The position numbers and the translations under genes are program-made. Below the pieces are notes generated by a model that was not told where the DNA came from, did no database searches, and saw only the letters and a list, made by a program, of their open reading frames with translations. A stretch of 64,000 nt of DNA from Allobaculum stercoricanis DSM 13633. Its GTDB lineage: Bacteria > Bacillota_I > Bacilli_A > Erysipelotrichales > Erysipelotrichaceae. The DNA lies in NCBI RefSeq assembly GCF_000384195.1, contig NZ_KB913034.1:396745-460744 (forward strand), read 5' to 3'. Shown here piece by piece: positions 8,174 to 20,781 of the stretch. Positions within the stretch are counted from its first letter, which is position 1; the number at the start of each line of letters is the position of its first letter.

Positions 8174-10477
8174 ATGGAACCATTATTAAATTCTTTGAAT
8201 CAATCGCAAAAAGAAGCCGCGACATGTGTTGACCAACATGTACGGATTGTTGCGGGTGCGGGAAGTGGAAAAACGCGTGTGTTAATGGCACGAATCGAAT
8301 ACTTGATTAACGAGTTAGGTGTTTATCCAAGCAAAATTATGGCGATTACCTTTACCAATAAAGCGACGTGGGAAATGAAAAATCGTCTGACAAAACAAAT
8401 GGGCGAAATGGATGCTGCAAGAGTACGGATTTCAACGATTCACTCATTATGCGTCCGCATTTTGCGTGAAGATGCTTCAGCGGCAGGCTTTCCTCGCAAT
8501 TTTGAAATTTTAGATACCGATGATCAAAAATCATTGTTGCGCAGAATTTATAAAGAAAATGAAATTAACTTAAAAGATCATCCTCTCGCTTTAGCAATGG
8601 AGGAAATTTCCAATATTCGCAAGCAAGAAGCGGCGCGCCGCTTACCAAAATACAAAGACGATATTCTCGACATTCCCGAGCAAGAAATGGATTCGCAAGT
8701 TGTTTTTGCGGCAAAAGAATATTTACGACGTTTAGATGAAATGCGTGCGATGGACTTTGACGATTTGCTGTTGCAGGCGCATAAACTTTTAGCAGAACAT
8801 GAACAAGTACGAACGAAATGGCAAAACCGCCTCGACTACATTCATGTCGATGAGTTTCAAGACGTTGACCCCATTCAATATGACATCATCCGTCTTATCA
8901 CACGTGATGATGCAATACTAACGGTAGTCGGAGATCCGGACCAGACGATTTATTCTTGGCGTGGGGCTTCGATTAACATCATTATGAATTTTGAAAAAGA
9001 CTTCCCCAATACCAAGACAGTCATTCTCGATCAGAACTACCGCTCTTTGCAGCCAATTCTTGAAGCGAGCAACGCATTAATCGCAAATAATCGCAATCGT
9101 ATTGAGAAAAGTCTATTTAGTGATAAAGAAAGTACAACTTTACTTGATTTTTTTGCCGCAGACGATTTAGAATCTGAAGCTTGGAAAGTCATTGAAACAT
9201 TACGCAAAGATCGTGGACAATCGAAGCGCAAATGGGAAGACTATATGATTCTCTATCGCTCGAACTACTTGTCACGCTCTTTTGAAAAAGTATTACGTTT
9301 GAATCGCATTCCTTATCGTTTAATTGGCGGTGTCCGCTTTTTTGAGCGAAAAGAAGTAAAAGATATTTTGGCTTATATCAAGCTTTTAACGCAGCCTGAT
9401 CCAACAGATCCTAAACAACTCGCTTTAGATATTCCTTTAGAGCGAATTATTAATGAACCCAAACGCGGCATTGGCAATAAAATGATCCATGATTTGGAAT
9501 TATTAGCTAAAGAGCGGGATTGCAACGTATTATCCGTGTTGAAAGATGCAAGTTCGCTGACGAAAGCACAAGCAAAAAAAGCAACTCAATTTGTCGAGAT
9601 GATCGAAAGTCTACAAACAAAATTTAACCATTATGTTGAACAAGGCGAAGTCGATCAAATTATCGATGATATTTTAGACGATACCGGTTATCGTCTAATG
9701 TTAAATGCCTTAGGTCAAGAAGGAAAAGATCGTTTGGATAACATTAAAGAGCTCCAAAACGATTTGCATGAAGCGATTAGCGATACCCAAGATTTTACGA
9801 TCGAAGAGTATTTACAAAATATCTCGTTATTAAGTGATTCAAATAAAGAAAACCAAGCGAATGGTGTAACTTTAATGACTGTCCATGCCGCAAAAGGAAC
9901 AGAAGCACCTGTTGTTTTTATTGTTGGTGTCAATGAAGGAGTTTTCCCCGCATTGCGATCAATTGAAACAAGAGGATCATCGGCATTAGAAGAAGAGCGC
10001 CGCTTGATGTATGTGGCCATGACACGTGCGCAAGAAAAGCTCTATATTAGCTGGAACAGCGGTTATTCTTTTCAAATGGGCGAGTTCTCAAAACCTTCGC
10101 GTTTTGTGGTGGAAATTCCGGAAAAATGGATCGAGCGAAAACCTGAGCCTTCATCAACGCTTTTACAAAGCGATGATCTACGTAAAGTTAGAGCACCTAA
10201 AAAAGATGATCTTGTTTTAACGAGTGCATCAGGCAAAACGCTCGGTGTGATTCATGGTGGCAAAAATAACAACCGGGCGCAGACTTTAAATAGTCGCCGC
10301 ATAGCACCAACGAAAACAAAAGACAAAATCAAAGCTGGTGACTTCGTTGAACATCCAAAATTTGGTGTAGGGACTGTATTAGATGTCACACCAACAGCTT
10401 TGACGATTGAATTTTCGCAGGGTTATGGCCAAAAGCGGATTGCCCCTGGCTTTGTGAAGAAAAAGGTGATGGAATGA
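8174..10477 (+). CDS. pcrA: ATP-dependent DNA helicase PcrA (UvrD/Rep family)
   Basis: Superfamily 1A 3'-5' helicase of 767 aa used in repair, replication restart and rolling-circle replication. Q-motif SLNQSQKEA, Walker A VAGAGSGKT, motif Ia FTNKA, Walker B VDEFQDVDPIQYD, motif III GDPDQTIYSWRGA, motif IV QNYRS, and motifs V/VI TVHAAKGTEAP and MYVAMTRAQ are all present. The C-terminal Tudor-like domain (GDFVEHPKFGVGTVLDV), which binds RNA polymerase in relatives, is intact. ATG 8174 is chosen over an upstream in-frame ATG because AAGAAAGGA precedes it. The stop overlaps the next gene, so the antiporter is translationally coupled. Confidence 0.97.
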   Translation: MEPLLNSLNQSQKEAATCVDQHVRIVAGAGSGKTRVLMARIEYLINELGVYPSKIMAITFTNKATWEMKNRLTKQMGEMDAARVRISTIHSLCVRILREDASAAGFPRNFEILDTDDQKSLLRRIYKENEINLKDHPLALAMEEISNIRKQEAARRLPKYKDDILDIPEQEMDSQVVFAAKEYLRRLDEMRAMDFDDLLLQAHKLLAEHEQVRTKWQNRLDYIHVDEFQDVDPIQYDIIRLITRDDAILTVVGDPDQTIYSWRGASINIIMNFEKDFPNTKTVILDQNYRSLQPILEASNALIANNRNRIEKSLFSDKESTTLLDFFAADDLESEAWKVIETLRKDRGQSKRKWEDYMILYRSNYLSRSFEKVLRLNRIPYRLIGGVRFFERKEVKDILAYIKLLTQPDPTDPKQLALDIPLERIINEPKRGIGNKMIHDLELLAKERDCNVLSVLKDASSLTKAQAKKATQFVEMIESLQTKFNHYVEQGEVDQIIDDILDDTGYRLMLNALGQEGKDRLDNIKELQNDLHEAISDTQDFTIEEYLQNISLLSDSNKENQANGVTLMTVHAAKGTEAPVVFIVGVNEGVFPALRSIETRGSSALEEERRLMYVAMTRAQEKLYISWNSGYSFQMGEFSKPSRFVVEIPEKWIERKPEPSSTLLQSDDLRKVRAPKKDDLVLTSASGKTLGVIHGGKNNNRAQTLNSRRIAPTKTKDKIKAGDFVEHPKFGVGTVLDVTPTALTIEFSQGYGQKRIAPGFVKKKVME

Positions 10478-11778
10478 ATCAAAAATCAAAAAATATTTTG
10501 AAAGCCATAAATATCGATATCACAAAAACACAATTTTTTGGTGAAACACTCATCTATATGGGAATTGGTTTAATCATCGGTATCATTGTTGCTTTCTTTG
10601 AATTTATTTTCGCAAAAGGGATCGAAATTGTGACCAACCTTCGACTCAGTCATGGTGGAACATTATGGCTTTTGGCTTTACCGATCTTTGGCTTATTGAT
10701 CGTTTATGTATTTGATCACTTTGGCGGAAAGTCCAAACAAGGCATGGCATTGGCGTTTAAAATTGAACGTGGTGAAGAAACATCAATTCCAAAGCGCACT
10801 CTTTCATTAATGGCACTAGCAACTTGGTTATCTCATTTAGCTGGTGCGAGTGTGGGAAAAGAAGGCGTGGGTATGCAAATTGGTGCGACAGTCTCCAATA
10901 CGCTAACGCGGAAACTGCCAGTATTAAAAAATCGTAAAACGATTTTTGTGCTCACAGGGATGGCTGCTGGATTTGCGGGATTGTTTGGAACGCCATTTAC
11001 GGCAATTTTCTTTGCGATGGAAATTTTCGTCAGTGGTGTGATTGAATTTAAAGCGTTAGCACCAGTGGTTATGGCATCAATTTCCGCCGCAAAAGTAACG
11101 GCTTTATTAGGTTTACATGCGGAGTCTTTTACTCTTGGCTTAGATTTGCAATTTGAATTATTCACTTATGGTTGGAAGCTCGTATTATTGGGGATCATTT
11201 TTGGTTTTGTTGGCGCACTATTTGCGCGGACGATGCATTTTGCCCATCATTTCTTTGAAAAAGTGTTCCCAAATGACTATGTCCGTATTCTAGTAGGCGC
11301 AATTGGTGTAGGACTATTATTGTGGTTATTATGGGATGGACGTTATAGTGGATCGGGCGCAAGCTTAATTGAAGCGGTATTCCATGGTGAAACAATATAT
11401 GCTTGGGATTTCATCTTGAAATTCATTTTGACAGCTTTATGTTTATCGATCGGATTTATCGGTGGTGAGGTTATGCCTCTCTTTACGATCGGAGCAACAT
11501 TAGGTGCAGTCATTGCGCCATTCTTCGGTTTACCGGCTATTTTTGGTGCGGCATTAGGTTATGCGGCTGTATTTGGAGCGGGAACGAATACTTGGTTAGC
11601 TTCCATTATGGTTGGTGCGGAAGTGTTTGGATTTCAATTTTTCCCTTTCTTCTTTGTTTGCTCAACTGTAGCTTATTTATTTAATGGCAACTGCTCTATT
11701 TATGCTTTACAAAGAAATTTATCGTTGGCCTTCATGATGGAAGATGCTGATGAAAATGTAAAACCACAAATCAAGTAA
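10474..11778 (+). CDS. CLC-family transporter, CLC-F-like fluoride/proton antiporter
   Basis: Membrane protein of 434 aa with about ten or more hydrophobic helices. CLC landmarks are GKEGVGMQIG, carrying the gating glutamate, and GGEVMPLFTIGATLG. Several features match the fluoride-exporting CLC-F branch rather than chloride CLCs: a Met-containing QGMAL in the position of the chloride-binding Ser loop, IPKR followed by SHLAGASVGKEG, and a C-terminal AGTNTWLAS...YLFNGNCSIY block. It would expel F- in exchange for H+. No fluoride riboswitch precedes it; its ATG overlaps the pcrA stop (ATGA). Assignment to CLC-F is from remembered motifs, not alignment. Confidence 0.85.
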   Translation: MNQKSKNILKAINIDITKTQFFGETLIYMGIGLIIGIIVAFFEFIFAKGIEIVTNLRLSHGGTLWLLALPIFGLLIVYVFDHFGGKSKQGMALAFKIERGEETSIPKRTLSLMALATWLSHLAGASVGKEGVGMQIGATVSNTLTRKLPVLKNRKTIFVLTGMAAGFAGLFGTPFTAIFFAMEIFVSGVIEFKALAPVVMASISAAKVTALLGLHAESFTLGLDLQFELFTYGWKLVLLGIIFGFVGALFARTMHFAHHFFEKVFPNDYVRILVGAIGVGLLLWLLWDGRYSGSGASLIEAVFHGETIYAWDFILKFILTALCLSIGFIGGEVMPLFTIGATLGAVIAPFFGLPAIFGAALGYAAVFGAGTNTWLASIMVGAEVFGFQFFPFFFVCSTVAYLFNGNCSIYALQRNLSLAFMMEDADENVKPQIK

Positions 11779-15043
<3,265 letters not shown>

Positions 15044-15137
15044 GAAGTTTAAAATCTCTTTGGAGGAAAGTCTGACTCAAGACTGAAAACAAAGATCAAT
15101 AGGATCGATGAGATGAATCGACCAAGAAAGGAATAGA

Positions 15138-15431
15138 ATGGAAAAGTTTTCGAGTGAATACTTACGCAAACTAGCGAGCGACTTAAAATTTTCATTAAGT
15201 GACGAAGAAGTCGAAGAACTTAAAAAAGATTTTGAAGCCGTAGAACAGCAGATGGAATTATTTGAAACGATCGACACCGAAGGTGTAGAACCGATGGTCT
15301 ATCCATTTGAAACACCAACGACTTTCTTAAGAGAAGACGTTGAAGATGAAGTGTTAAGCCAAGAAGAGGCATTACAAAACGCTCCAGAAGTACGCATGGG
15401 TCATGTCCATGTACCAAAGGTGGTGAAATAA
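15138..15431 (+). CDS. gatC: Asp/Glu-tRNA amidotransferase subunit GatC
   Basis: Small 97-aa subunit that wraps around GatA and stabilises the GatCAB complex, which converts mischarged Glu-tRNA-Gln (and Asp-tRNA-Asn) to the amidated form. The N-terminal helical part (YLRKLASDLKFSLSDEEVEE) and the conserved C-terminal pattern VEPMVYPFETPTTFLREDV are typical. AAGAAAGGAA precedes ATG. The last base of its stop codon is the first base of the gatA start. Confidence 0.95.
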   Translation: MEKFSSEYLRKLASDLKFSLSDEEVEELKKDFEAVEQQMELFETIDTEGVEPMVYPFETPTTFLREDVEDEVLSQEEALQNAPEVRMGHVHVPKVVK

Positions 15432-16824
15432 TGAAAAGTCTATTAACGCCAAAACAATCTGTTGAAGCAATCAAAACATTACAACCGGTATTAAATGCAG
15501 CCATTACGATTGTTGAATCTCCAGAAGAAAATACCAACGATGGGGTATTCGCCAATGTTCCTGTTGTTTTAAAAGACAACGTTTCAACAAAAGGCATTCG
15601 CACAACTGCATCCTCAAGAATTTTGGAAAACTATGTACCTGTTTACGATGCAACTATCGTTAAAAAGATGAAAGAACAAGGTGCTGTCATCGTCGCAAAA
15701 GCAAGTATGGACGAATTGGGAATGGGTGGAACAAACCGCAATGCTTTAATTGGTCCTGCTTATAACCCATGGAACCAAGACCACATTACGGGTGGATCAA
15801 GTGGAGGAAGTGCTGCTTTAACTGCAGCAGGGACAACACCACTGGCGATTGGAACTGATACAGGGGATTCCATTCGTAAACCAGCAGCCTATTGCGGTGT
15901 CATCGGGGTTAAACCAACCTATGGTCGCATTTCCCGCTATGGAATCGTGCCTTATTGCTCTTCTTTAGATACAGTAGGTTACTTTACAACCAATATTTCT
16001 GATGCGGCACAAGCACTTGAAGTATTAGCTGGACGTGATGATCACGATATGACATCCTCCAACTTACCAGTTGAAAACTACTTAGAAAATCTCAATGGCA
16101 ATTTAGAAGGTAAGAAAATTGCTGTCTTTAAAACAATAGCGGATCACATTGTCAATCCAACATTGGCAATCCAACATTGGCAAACCGTTTTGAACAACTC
16201 GTCAAACAACTCAAAGACCGTGGTGCAATCATTAGTGAAGTTGAAATGGATACCAAACTGCTGAACATGATTGCTCCTGTTTATAAAACGATTTCGAATG
16301 CGGAAGCAACAGCAAACCACTCTAACTTAGATGGTTTACGTTTTGGTATGCGCGAAAATGGCGAAAGCGTAGATGAAGTGATGACTGCTTCTCGTACAGC
16401 GGGATTCTCTAGTTATGTTCGGGCAAGATTTTTAATTGGTTCTTATTCTTTATTTGAAGAAAACCAAGATCGTATGTTCCGTAAAGCGCAAAAAATTCGT
16501 CGTTTAATTGTGGAAGCTTATGCGAAATTGTTTGAAGATGCAGATATCGTTTTAACACCTGCAGCAATGGATACTGCGCCATTGATGAAGGAAAGTGCTG
16601 ATTTACGTTTTGGTGAAGATCGCTTTGAAAACGAACATATGCAACTTGCCAACTTCTCTGGTTATCCATCTTTAACAATGCCACTTTGTTTGGCAGAAAA
16701 TGGATTACCATTAGGAATTAATATCACAGCTAAACCATTTGCTGAACAAACCATGTTTGATGTTGCCTATGGTTTAGAACAAATCATCGATTGGAAGGAG
16801 GCACCAGCATGTCTTATCAAGTAA
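15431..16824 (+). pseudogene. gatA: GatA, frameshifted by a 14-bp tandem duplication
   Basis: Catalytic amidase subunit of GatCAB. The first frame (15431-16264) carries the amidase-signature core: Lys48 in VVLKDN, cis-Ser123 in GGSSGGSAA, and nucleophile Ser147. At 16153-16180 a 14-bp unit is repeated exactly, shifting the frame. The true continuation (RFEQLVKQLKDRG...) resumes at about 16181 in another frame and ends at 16824. Deleting one copy restores a 459-aa protein. As written, the product diverges after about residue 245 and stops at 277, losing the C-terminal third. Also odd: the usual GGS before the nucleophile reads GDS (Asp146), and the N-terminus is shorter than in most GatA. Either a real mutation, a reversible duplication or an assembly fault. 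Confidence 0.93.
16153..16180. repeat. 14-bp perfect tandem duplication inside gatA
   Basis: CAATCCAACATTGG occurs at 16153-16166 and again at 16167-16180, followed by CAA, the start of a third unit. Fourteen is not a multiple of three, so it disrupts the reading frame. Confidence 0.98.
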
Positions 16825-18230
16825 CGATCGGGATCGAAATCCATTGCGAATTGAAAACAAAAACAAAAATGTTCTCCGCAGCTCCAACAAGCTTCGGGGC
16901 ATTAGCCAATACAAAAACATCAGTTATCGATTTAGCTCATCCAGGTGTTTTGCCTTGTGTCAATAAAGAAGCAGTTCGCCTTGCGATTAAAGCATGTGGA
17001 GGATTACATTGCACAATCGATCCACTTGTAAAATTTGACCGTAAAAACTACTACTACTCCGATTTACCAAAAGGATTCCAGATCACTCAACAATTCCACC
17101 CAATTGGACGTGATGGCTATGTTGTGATCAAAACAGATGAAGGCGAAAAACAAGTTCGTATCGAACGTATCCATATGGAAGAAGATACAGCGAAACAGTT
17201 CCATAAAGATACGGGAACTTATATCGACTTCAACCGTGCCGGAACACCATTGATTGAAATCGTTTCTCGCCCAGATATGCATTCAGCTCAAGAAGCAGCG
17301 GCTTATGTTGAAGCATTACGTCGTACGTTGTTCTACCTCAATGTATCCGATGTCAAAATGGAAGAAGGATCAATGCGTTGTGATGTCAACATCTCTTTAA
17401 GCGATGATCCAAATAAATTAGGAACAAAAGTTGAAATCAAAAACTTAAACTCCATTGCCAATGTGCAAAAAGCAGTTCAAGCGGAAATCGAACGCCAAAG
17501 TGCTTTATTAGATGCGCATGAACCAATCATTCAATCGACTCGTCGTTTTGATGAACCTTCTAAAACAACAGTGTTAATGCGTAAAAAAGAAGGAAATGTT
17601 GACTACAAATATTTCCCAGAACCAAATATCTTCCCAATCCAATTAGATGAACAATGGATTGAATCCATCTTAAATCACTTAGAAGAATTGCCAGAACAAA
17701 GATTAGAACGTTTCATGACTACTTTTGGATTAAACGAATACGATGCTTCTGTTATGGTCAATGATCGTGATATGGCTGACTTCTTTGAAGAGGTAATGAA
17801 AGATACTAAAGAAGCGAAAAAAGCGGCAAACTGGGTGATCGGGGATCTTTCTGCTTGGTTAAATAAAAACAATAAAACGTTTGCGACAAATCCATGTAAA
17901 GCAACAGATATCGCTCGTTTAGTAAACTTAATCGAAGAAGGAACAATCTCTGGAAAACAAGCCAAAGAAGTGTTCGAAGAAGTCATGACGGGAAAGAAAC
18001 CGGATGATGTCATTCAAGAAAAAGGCATGCAGCAAGTTTCTGACGATTCGACATTAATCGCAATGATTAACGAAGTTCTTGATGCGAACCCACAATCGAT
18101 TGAAGATTACAAAAATGGTAAAAACCGGGCAGTAGGTTTCTTAATGGGGCAATTGATGAAAGCCTCTAAAGGACAAGCTAACCCTAAAAAAGCAAATGGT
18201 TTATTAGTCGAAGAATTGAAAAAACGCTAA
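16809..18230 (+). CDS. gatB: Asp/Glu-tRNA amidotransferase subunit GatB
   Basis: tRNA-binding and kinase subunit of GatCAB, 473 aa. The N-terminal cradle domain starts IGIEIHCELKTKTKMFS and contains VNKEAVRLA, the conserved YYYSDLPKGFQITQ and EEDTAKQFH, with metal and ATP-site residues. It is followed by the helical and C-terminal YqeY-like tail that contacts the tRNA. ATG 16809 is preceded by AAGGAGG at 16796-16802. It overlaps the gatA stop by 16 nt, so its translation may depend on ribosomes finishing gatA, which makes the gatA frameshift potentially polar. Confidence 0.97.
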   Translation: MSYQVTIGIEIHCELKTKTKMFSAAPTSFGALANTKTSVIDLAHPGVLPCVNKEAVRLAIKACGGLHCTIDPLVKFDRKNYYYSDLPKGFQITQQFHPIGRDGYVVIKTDEGEKQVRIERIHMEEDTAKQFHKDTGTYIDFNRAGTPLIEIVSRPDMHSAQEAAAYVEALRRTLFYLNVSDVKMEEGSMRCDVNISLSDDPNKLGTKVEIKNLNSIANVQKAVQAEIERQSALLDAHEPIIQSTRRFDEPSKTTVLMRKKEGNVDYKYFPEPNIFPIQLDEQWIESILNHLEELPEQRLERFMTTFGLNEYDASVMVNDRDMADFFEEVMKDTKEAKKAANWVIGDLSAWLNKNNKTFATNPCKATDIARLVNLIEEGTISGKQAKEVFEEVMTGKKPDDVIQEKGMQQVSDDSTLIAMINEVLDANPQSIEDYKNGKNRAVGFLMGQLMKASKGQANPKKANGLLVEELKKR

Positions 18231-18262
18231 TTCATCATTTCAAACGAATTTTATTCAAGATA

Positions 18263-18296
18263 AAAAGCTCCCGTTTAGATCAAATAGGGAGCTTTT
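18263..18296 (+). terminator. gatCAB operon terminator
   Basis: AAAAGCTCCC (18263-18272) pairs with GGGAGCTTTT (18287-18296). The trailing T-run is short. Confidence 0.85.
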
Positions 18297-18524
18297 CTAA
18301 TGAACAAAAATGTTCGTTTCCCTCGTTTGCAAAGTGATATAGAATCATTCTGTACGAGAAAAAAGGCTAAAGATAAAGACAATTCTAAACATGGCAAAAC
18401 AACGTCAGGCAAGTCTAGTACTTGTCTATATTGGATAAACAAGATAAAATACAATTTCAGAAACGATAAAAAAAGAACCGAAAAGGTTAAAATAAATGTG
18501 CAAGAATATGGAGGTTATCTGCAT

Positions 18525-19187
18525 ATGCCAGAAAAACGAACGAATCGAAAAGTGAGCAAGCCAAAAAAACAAAAAGTAAAACAAGGACATAAGTTAGTTT
18601 GGTTAACTTTAATCATTTTAATTATTCCAGTTGTAGTTGTTGGTTATGTTTTGTTGACGAGTGCAAGCGAAAGTGATCAACCAGTTGTGGGTAACCGATT
18701 TGATCCTCAAGATTTAAATCCTAAAATTCAAGAAACAGAGATCAACAGTATTCAAGGAGAATTGATGAGTATTGGTGGCATGGAAACAGCTACAGTGACG
18801 TTGAAATCGGCAACACTGCGTATCCATTTAAATATGGTCGATAGTGCCGACAATGCCACATTACAAGCGGCAGCGGATCAAGCTTATCAAATTGTGAGCA
18901 ACCATTTACCAATCGAAACTTACTTTACCAATACGGCTGAAGGTAAAAACTATGATTTAGAAATCGACTCCTATAACTATTTAGTCGATGATACACATCC
19001 TCAAGAAGGTTGGCGTTTTATTAAAGTGTCTAAAAGTGGTGCTGGTCAAAAAGTGACAGATATCATCACAGAACCTAGAAATGCGGAATTAGCACAACAA
19101 GTTCGCACATCAACCCCACAAGCCACTACAGACACGCCACCGGCTGAAGAAGCTCAAGAACCACTTCCAGAAGAAGTAGTTGAATAA
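18525..19187 (+). CDS. hypothetical membrane-anchored protein, 220 aa
   Basis: Not recognised. A strongly basic N-terminus (RTNRKVSKPKKQKVKQ) leads into one transmembrane helix at about residues 25-45. An extracellular domain with alternating beta/helix pattern follows (about 60-185), then a Thr/Pro/Glu-rich tail ending in LPEEVVE. Start ATG 18525 follows GGAGG; the frame is open upstream but lacks signals. The topology suggests a type II membrane protein facing the outside. It is a single gene between two terminators. Confidence 0.85.
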   Translation: MPEKRTNRKVSKPKKQKVKQGHKLVWLTLIILIIPVVVVGYVLLTSASESDQPVVGNRFDPQDLNPKIQETEINSIQGELMSIGGMETATVTLKSATLRIHLNMVDSADNATLQAAADQAYQIVSNHLPIETYFTNTAEGKNYDLEIDSYNYLVDDTHPQEGWRFIKVSKSGAGQKVTDIITEPRNAELAQQVRTSTPQATTDTPPAEEAQEPLPEEVVE

Positions 19188-19200
19188 ATAAACAAACATA

Positions 19201-19237
19201 GATGACTCCTCGATAAATAGGTGGTCATCTTTTTTTA
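19201..19237 (+). terminator. intrinsic terminator
   Basis: GATGAC...CCT pairs with AGG...GTCATC around a short loop, followed by TTTTTTT. Confidence 0.85.
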
Positions 19238-19834
19238 TCCATAAAAATCAGCGCGTCAATTCTTACCCTTGGTAAAATGAGATATGGATTAGAACGAAAT
19301 GCAGCTTGTTGCACATCGGTGATAAACACCTATTATCGCGAATTTTTTTAAAGAATTTGTCATGAACAGTATTTCACCGAATGAAATTCGAAAAAGACAA
19401 TACGAATAAGTGTCCATAAAACGAGAATATTTTAATTCGTTCTCCAATATCATGGCTATGACGAATTAAGGGACCAGAGATTGGGTTCTTATTAAAAGGT
19501 GTGTCTAGTTTTAGTTTATAATTTCACGCCTAAAAATTCTAAATAGAGATTATATTTTTGGACGTCGCTAAAGAAATTTCTTTAAGAAAAAATGAAATCA
19601 GTGTCAAAAAGCTTCAGAAGGATCCAGAACTTTGAAAATCAATTGTTACAAGAATCAAAAGGAAACGGAAATTTTGAATATATCTAATAGATATAACTGG
19701 TAATGATTTTGGATTAATTGATTGAAAATGTTGTAGAACCATAAATGTAAGATTATATTGAAATTGAAAATATATTGAGAAAACATATTAAACTCAGTGA
19801 AAGTTTTTACAAATAAATAGAGGAAAGGAGGAAA
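19238..19834. other. AT-rich intergenic stretch without a supported gene
   Basis: No frame here has both a ribosome-binding site and plausible protein composition. I see no RNA gene and no long repeat. It may hold the promoter of the two small downstream ORFs, but I could not pick a convincing one. Confidence 0.5.
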
Positions 19835-20020
19835 ATGAAAAAACTAATTCGAATCGTTTTGACCATCACAATGATTGCACAATACAGATGGTATCGCAGA
19901 TATGTTTATCGAACAGCGATTGGTGCGGACGTCAAAGATACTGCTGTCAATCAAAAAATAATTATCGGTGTTCCTAATTCCCCTGAGAATCCACTAGCTT
20001 GTCGAGCGTATGGATTCTAG
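19835..20020 (+). CDS. hypothetical 61-aa protein
   Basis: Not recognised. ATG follows an excellent AGGAAAGGAGG ribosome-binding site. The N-terminus is short and hydrophobic with basic residues (MKKLIRIVLTITMIAQ), like a weak signal or membrane anchor. A Tyr/Arg-rich patch (YRWYRRYVYR) and a tail with NSPENP follow. The stop overlaps the start region of the next small gene. The composition after residue 16 is unusual, so this may be a decayed gene fragment kept in frame by chance. Confidence 0.5.
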   Translation: MKKLIRIVLTITMIAQYRWYRRYVYRTAIGADVKDTAVNQKIIIGVPNSPENPLACRAYGF

Positions 20021-20207
20021 ATATACCAAAATAAGAATCGGCATTTTTGTTATTTCTGTTTTGATTGTCATTGGTGCTTATTTATTAATAAAATTAAGGC
20101 CAGATGTAATTTCAGAACAAACCTTTAGACTGATTCTTTATATAACTGTGATAGCTAGTTGTTTTTCTCAATATTATCTTTATAAAAAAATAAAAAGAAG
20201 TGAATAA
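20010..20207 (+). CDS. small two-helix membrane protein, 65 aa
   Basis: Not recognised. It has two hydrophobic segments (about residues 9-26 and 39-56) separated by a short loop, and a lysine-rich C-terminus. It begins inside the preceding ORF, consistent with translational coupling; no good ribosome-binding site of its own is seen. A strong terminator follows 60 nt later. Small membrane proteins of this type are often immunity or stress proteins, but there is no specific evidence here. Confidence 0.5.
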   Translation: MDSRYTKIRIGIFVISVLIVIGAYLLIKLRPDVISEQTFRLILYITVIASCFSQYYLYKKIKRSE

Positions 20208-20265
20208 ATATTTTAAGATCTAGATATTTGTAGAAACAATGGAATAGTGATAAAAACTTGGACGA

Positions 20266-20306
20266 GGCAGTAACTTAAGGAAATTTACCTTAAGTTACTG
20301 CCTTTT
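20266..20306 (+). terminator. terminator with 15-bp perfect stem
   Basis: GGCAGTAACTTAAGG (20266-20280) pairs perfectly with CCTTAAGTTACTGCC (20288-20302), followed by TTTT. The group II intron remnant begins 7 nt after it. Confidence 0.85.
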
Positions 20307-20312
20307 GAGGTT

Positions 20313-20505
20313 GTGTCGGACATAGCACATATCTTGTTGGTGAAAATCTGATCACGGGCATTTGTCGCGAAGTGTAGCAAAGTATAAGCTGAAAGCCGTA
20401 AGGCAGGAGTGAGGGAAGTGATGTAGTAAAACTGACGTGCCTGCGAACAGAAACCTGATATAAGGTTAAATGGCGGGTAAGGTTGTCAAGCAAACCAAAG
20501 TTCAA
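20313..20505 (+). mobile_element. group II intron remnant A (domain I only)
   Basis: From GTGTCGG this segment shows group II intron domain I features: TTGGTGAAAATCTG, a GAAG-TGTAGCAAA block, GGGAAGTGATGTAGTAAAA and the highly typical GAACAGAAACCTGATATAAGG. It aligns over roughly 190 nt with the second copy at 44794. No reverse transcriptase and no domain V/VI follow, so it is a dead 5' fragment. It sits directly after a terminator hairpin, the usual target of group IIC introns. Confidence 0.8.
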
Positions 20506-20781
20506 AATCTAAAGGGAGTCCCATACTTTGTGCTTAAAAAATAGATCGTAGAAAAATAAGTAATGTTCTTCGAGATTTTTAGTAGGATAAATTAAACAAT
20601 TTAACTGTGTTATATATTCTCATATGATAGTTATAATCAACTGAAAATAGATAAGTTTCGAAAAGAACACGGAATGAATAGATTACATTGTTGTAAGATT
20701 GAAATGTAAAAAATACCAAATTGAATGGCTAAGGCATAAACTGAAGACAGAAGTAAAACGTCCCGACAAGGAGGATCATTT

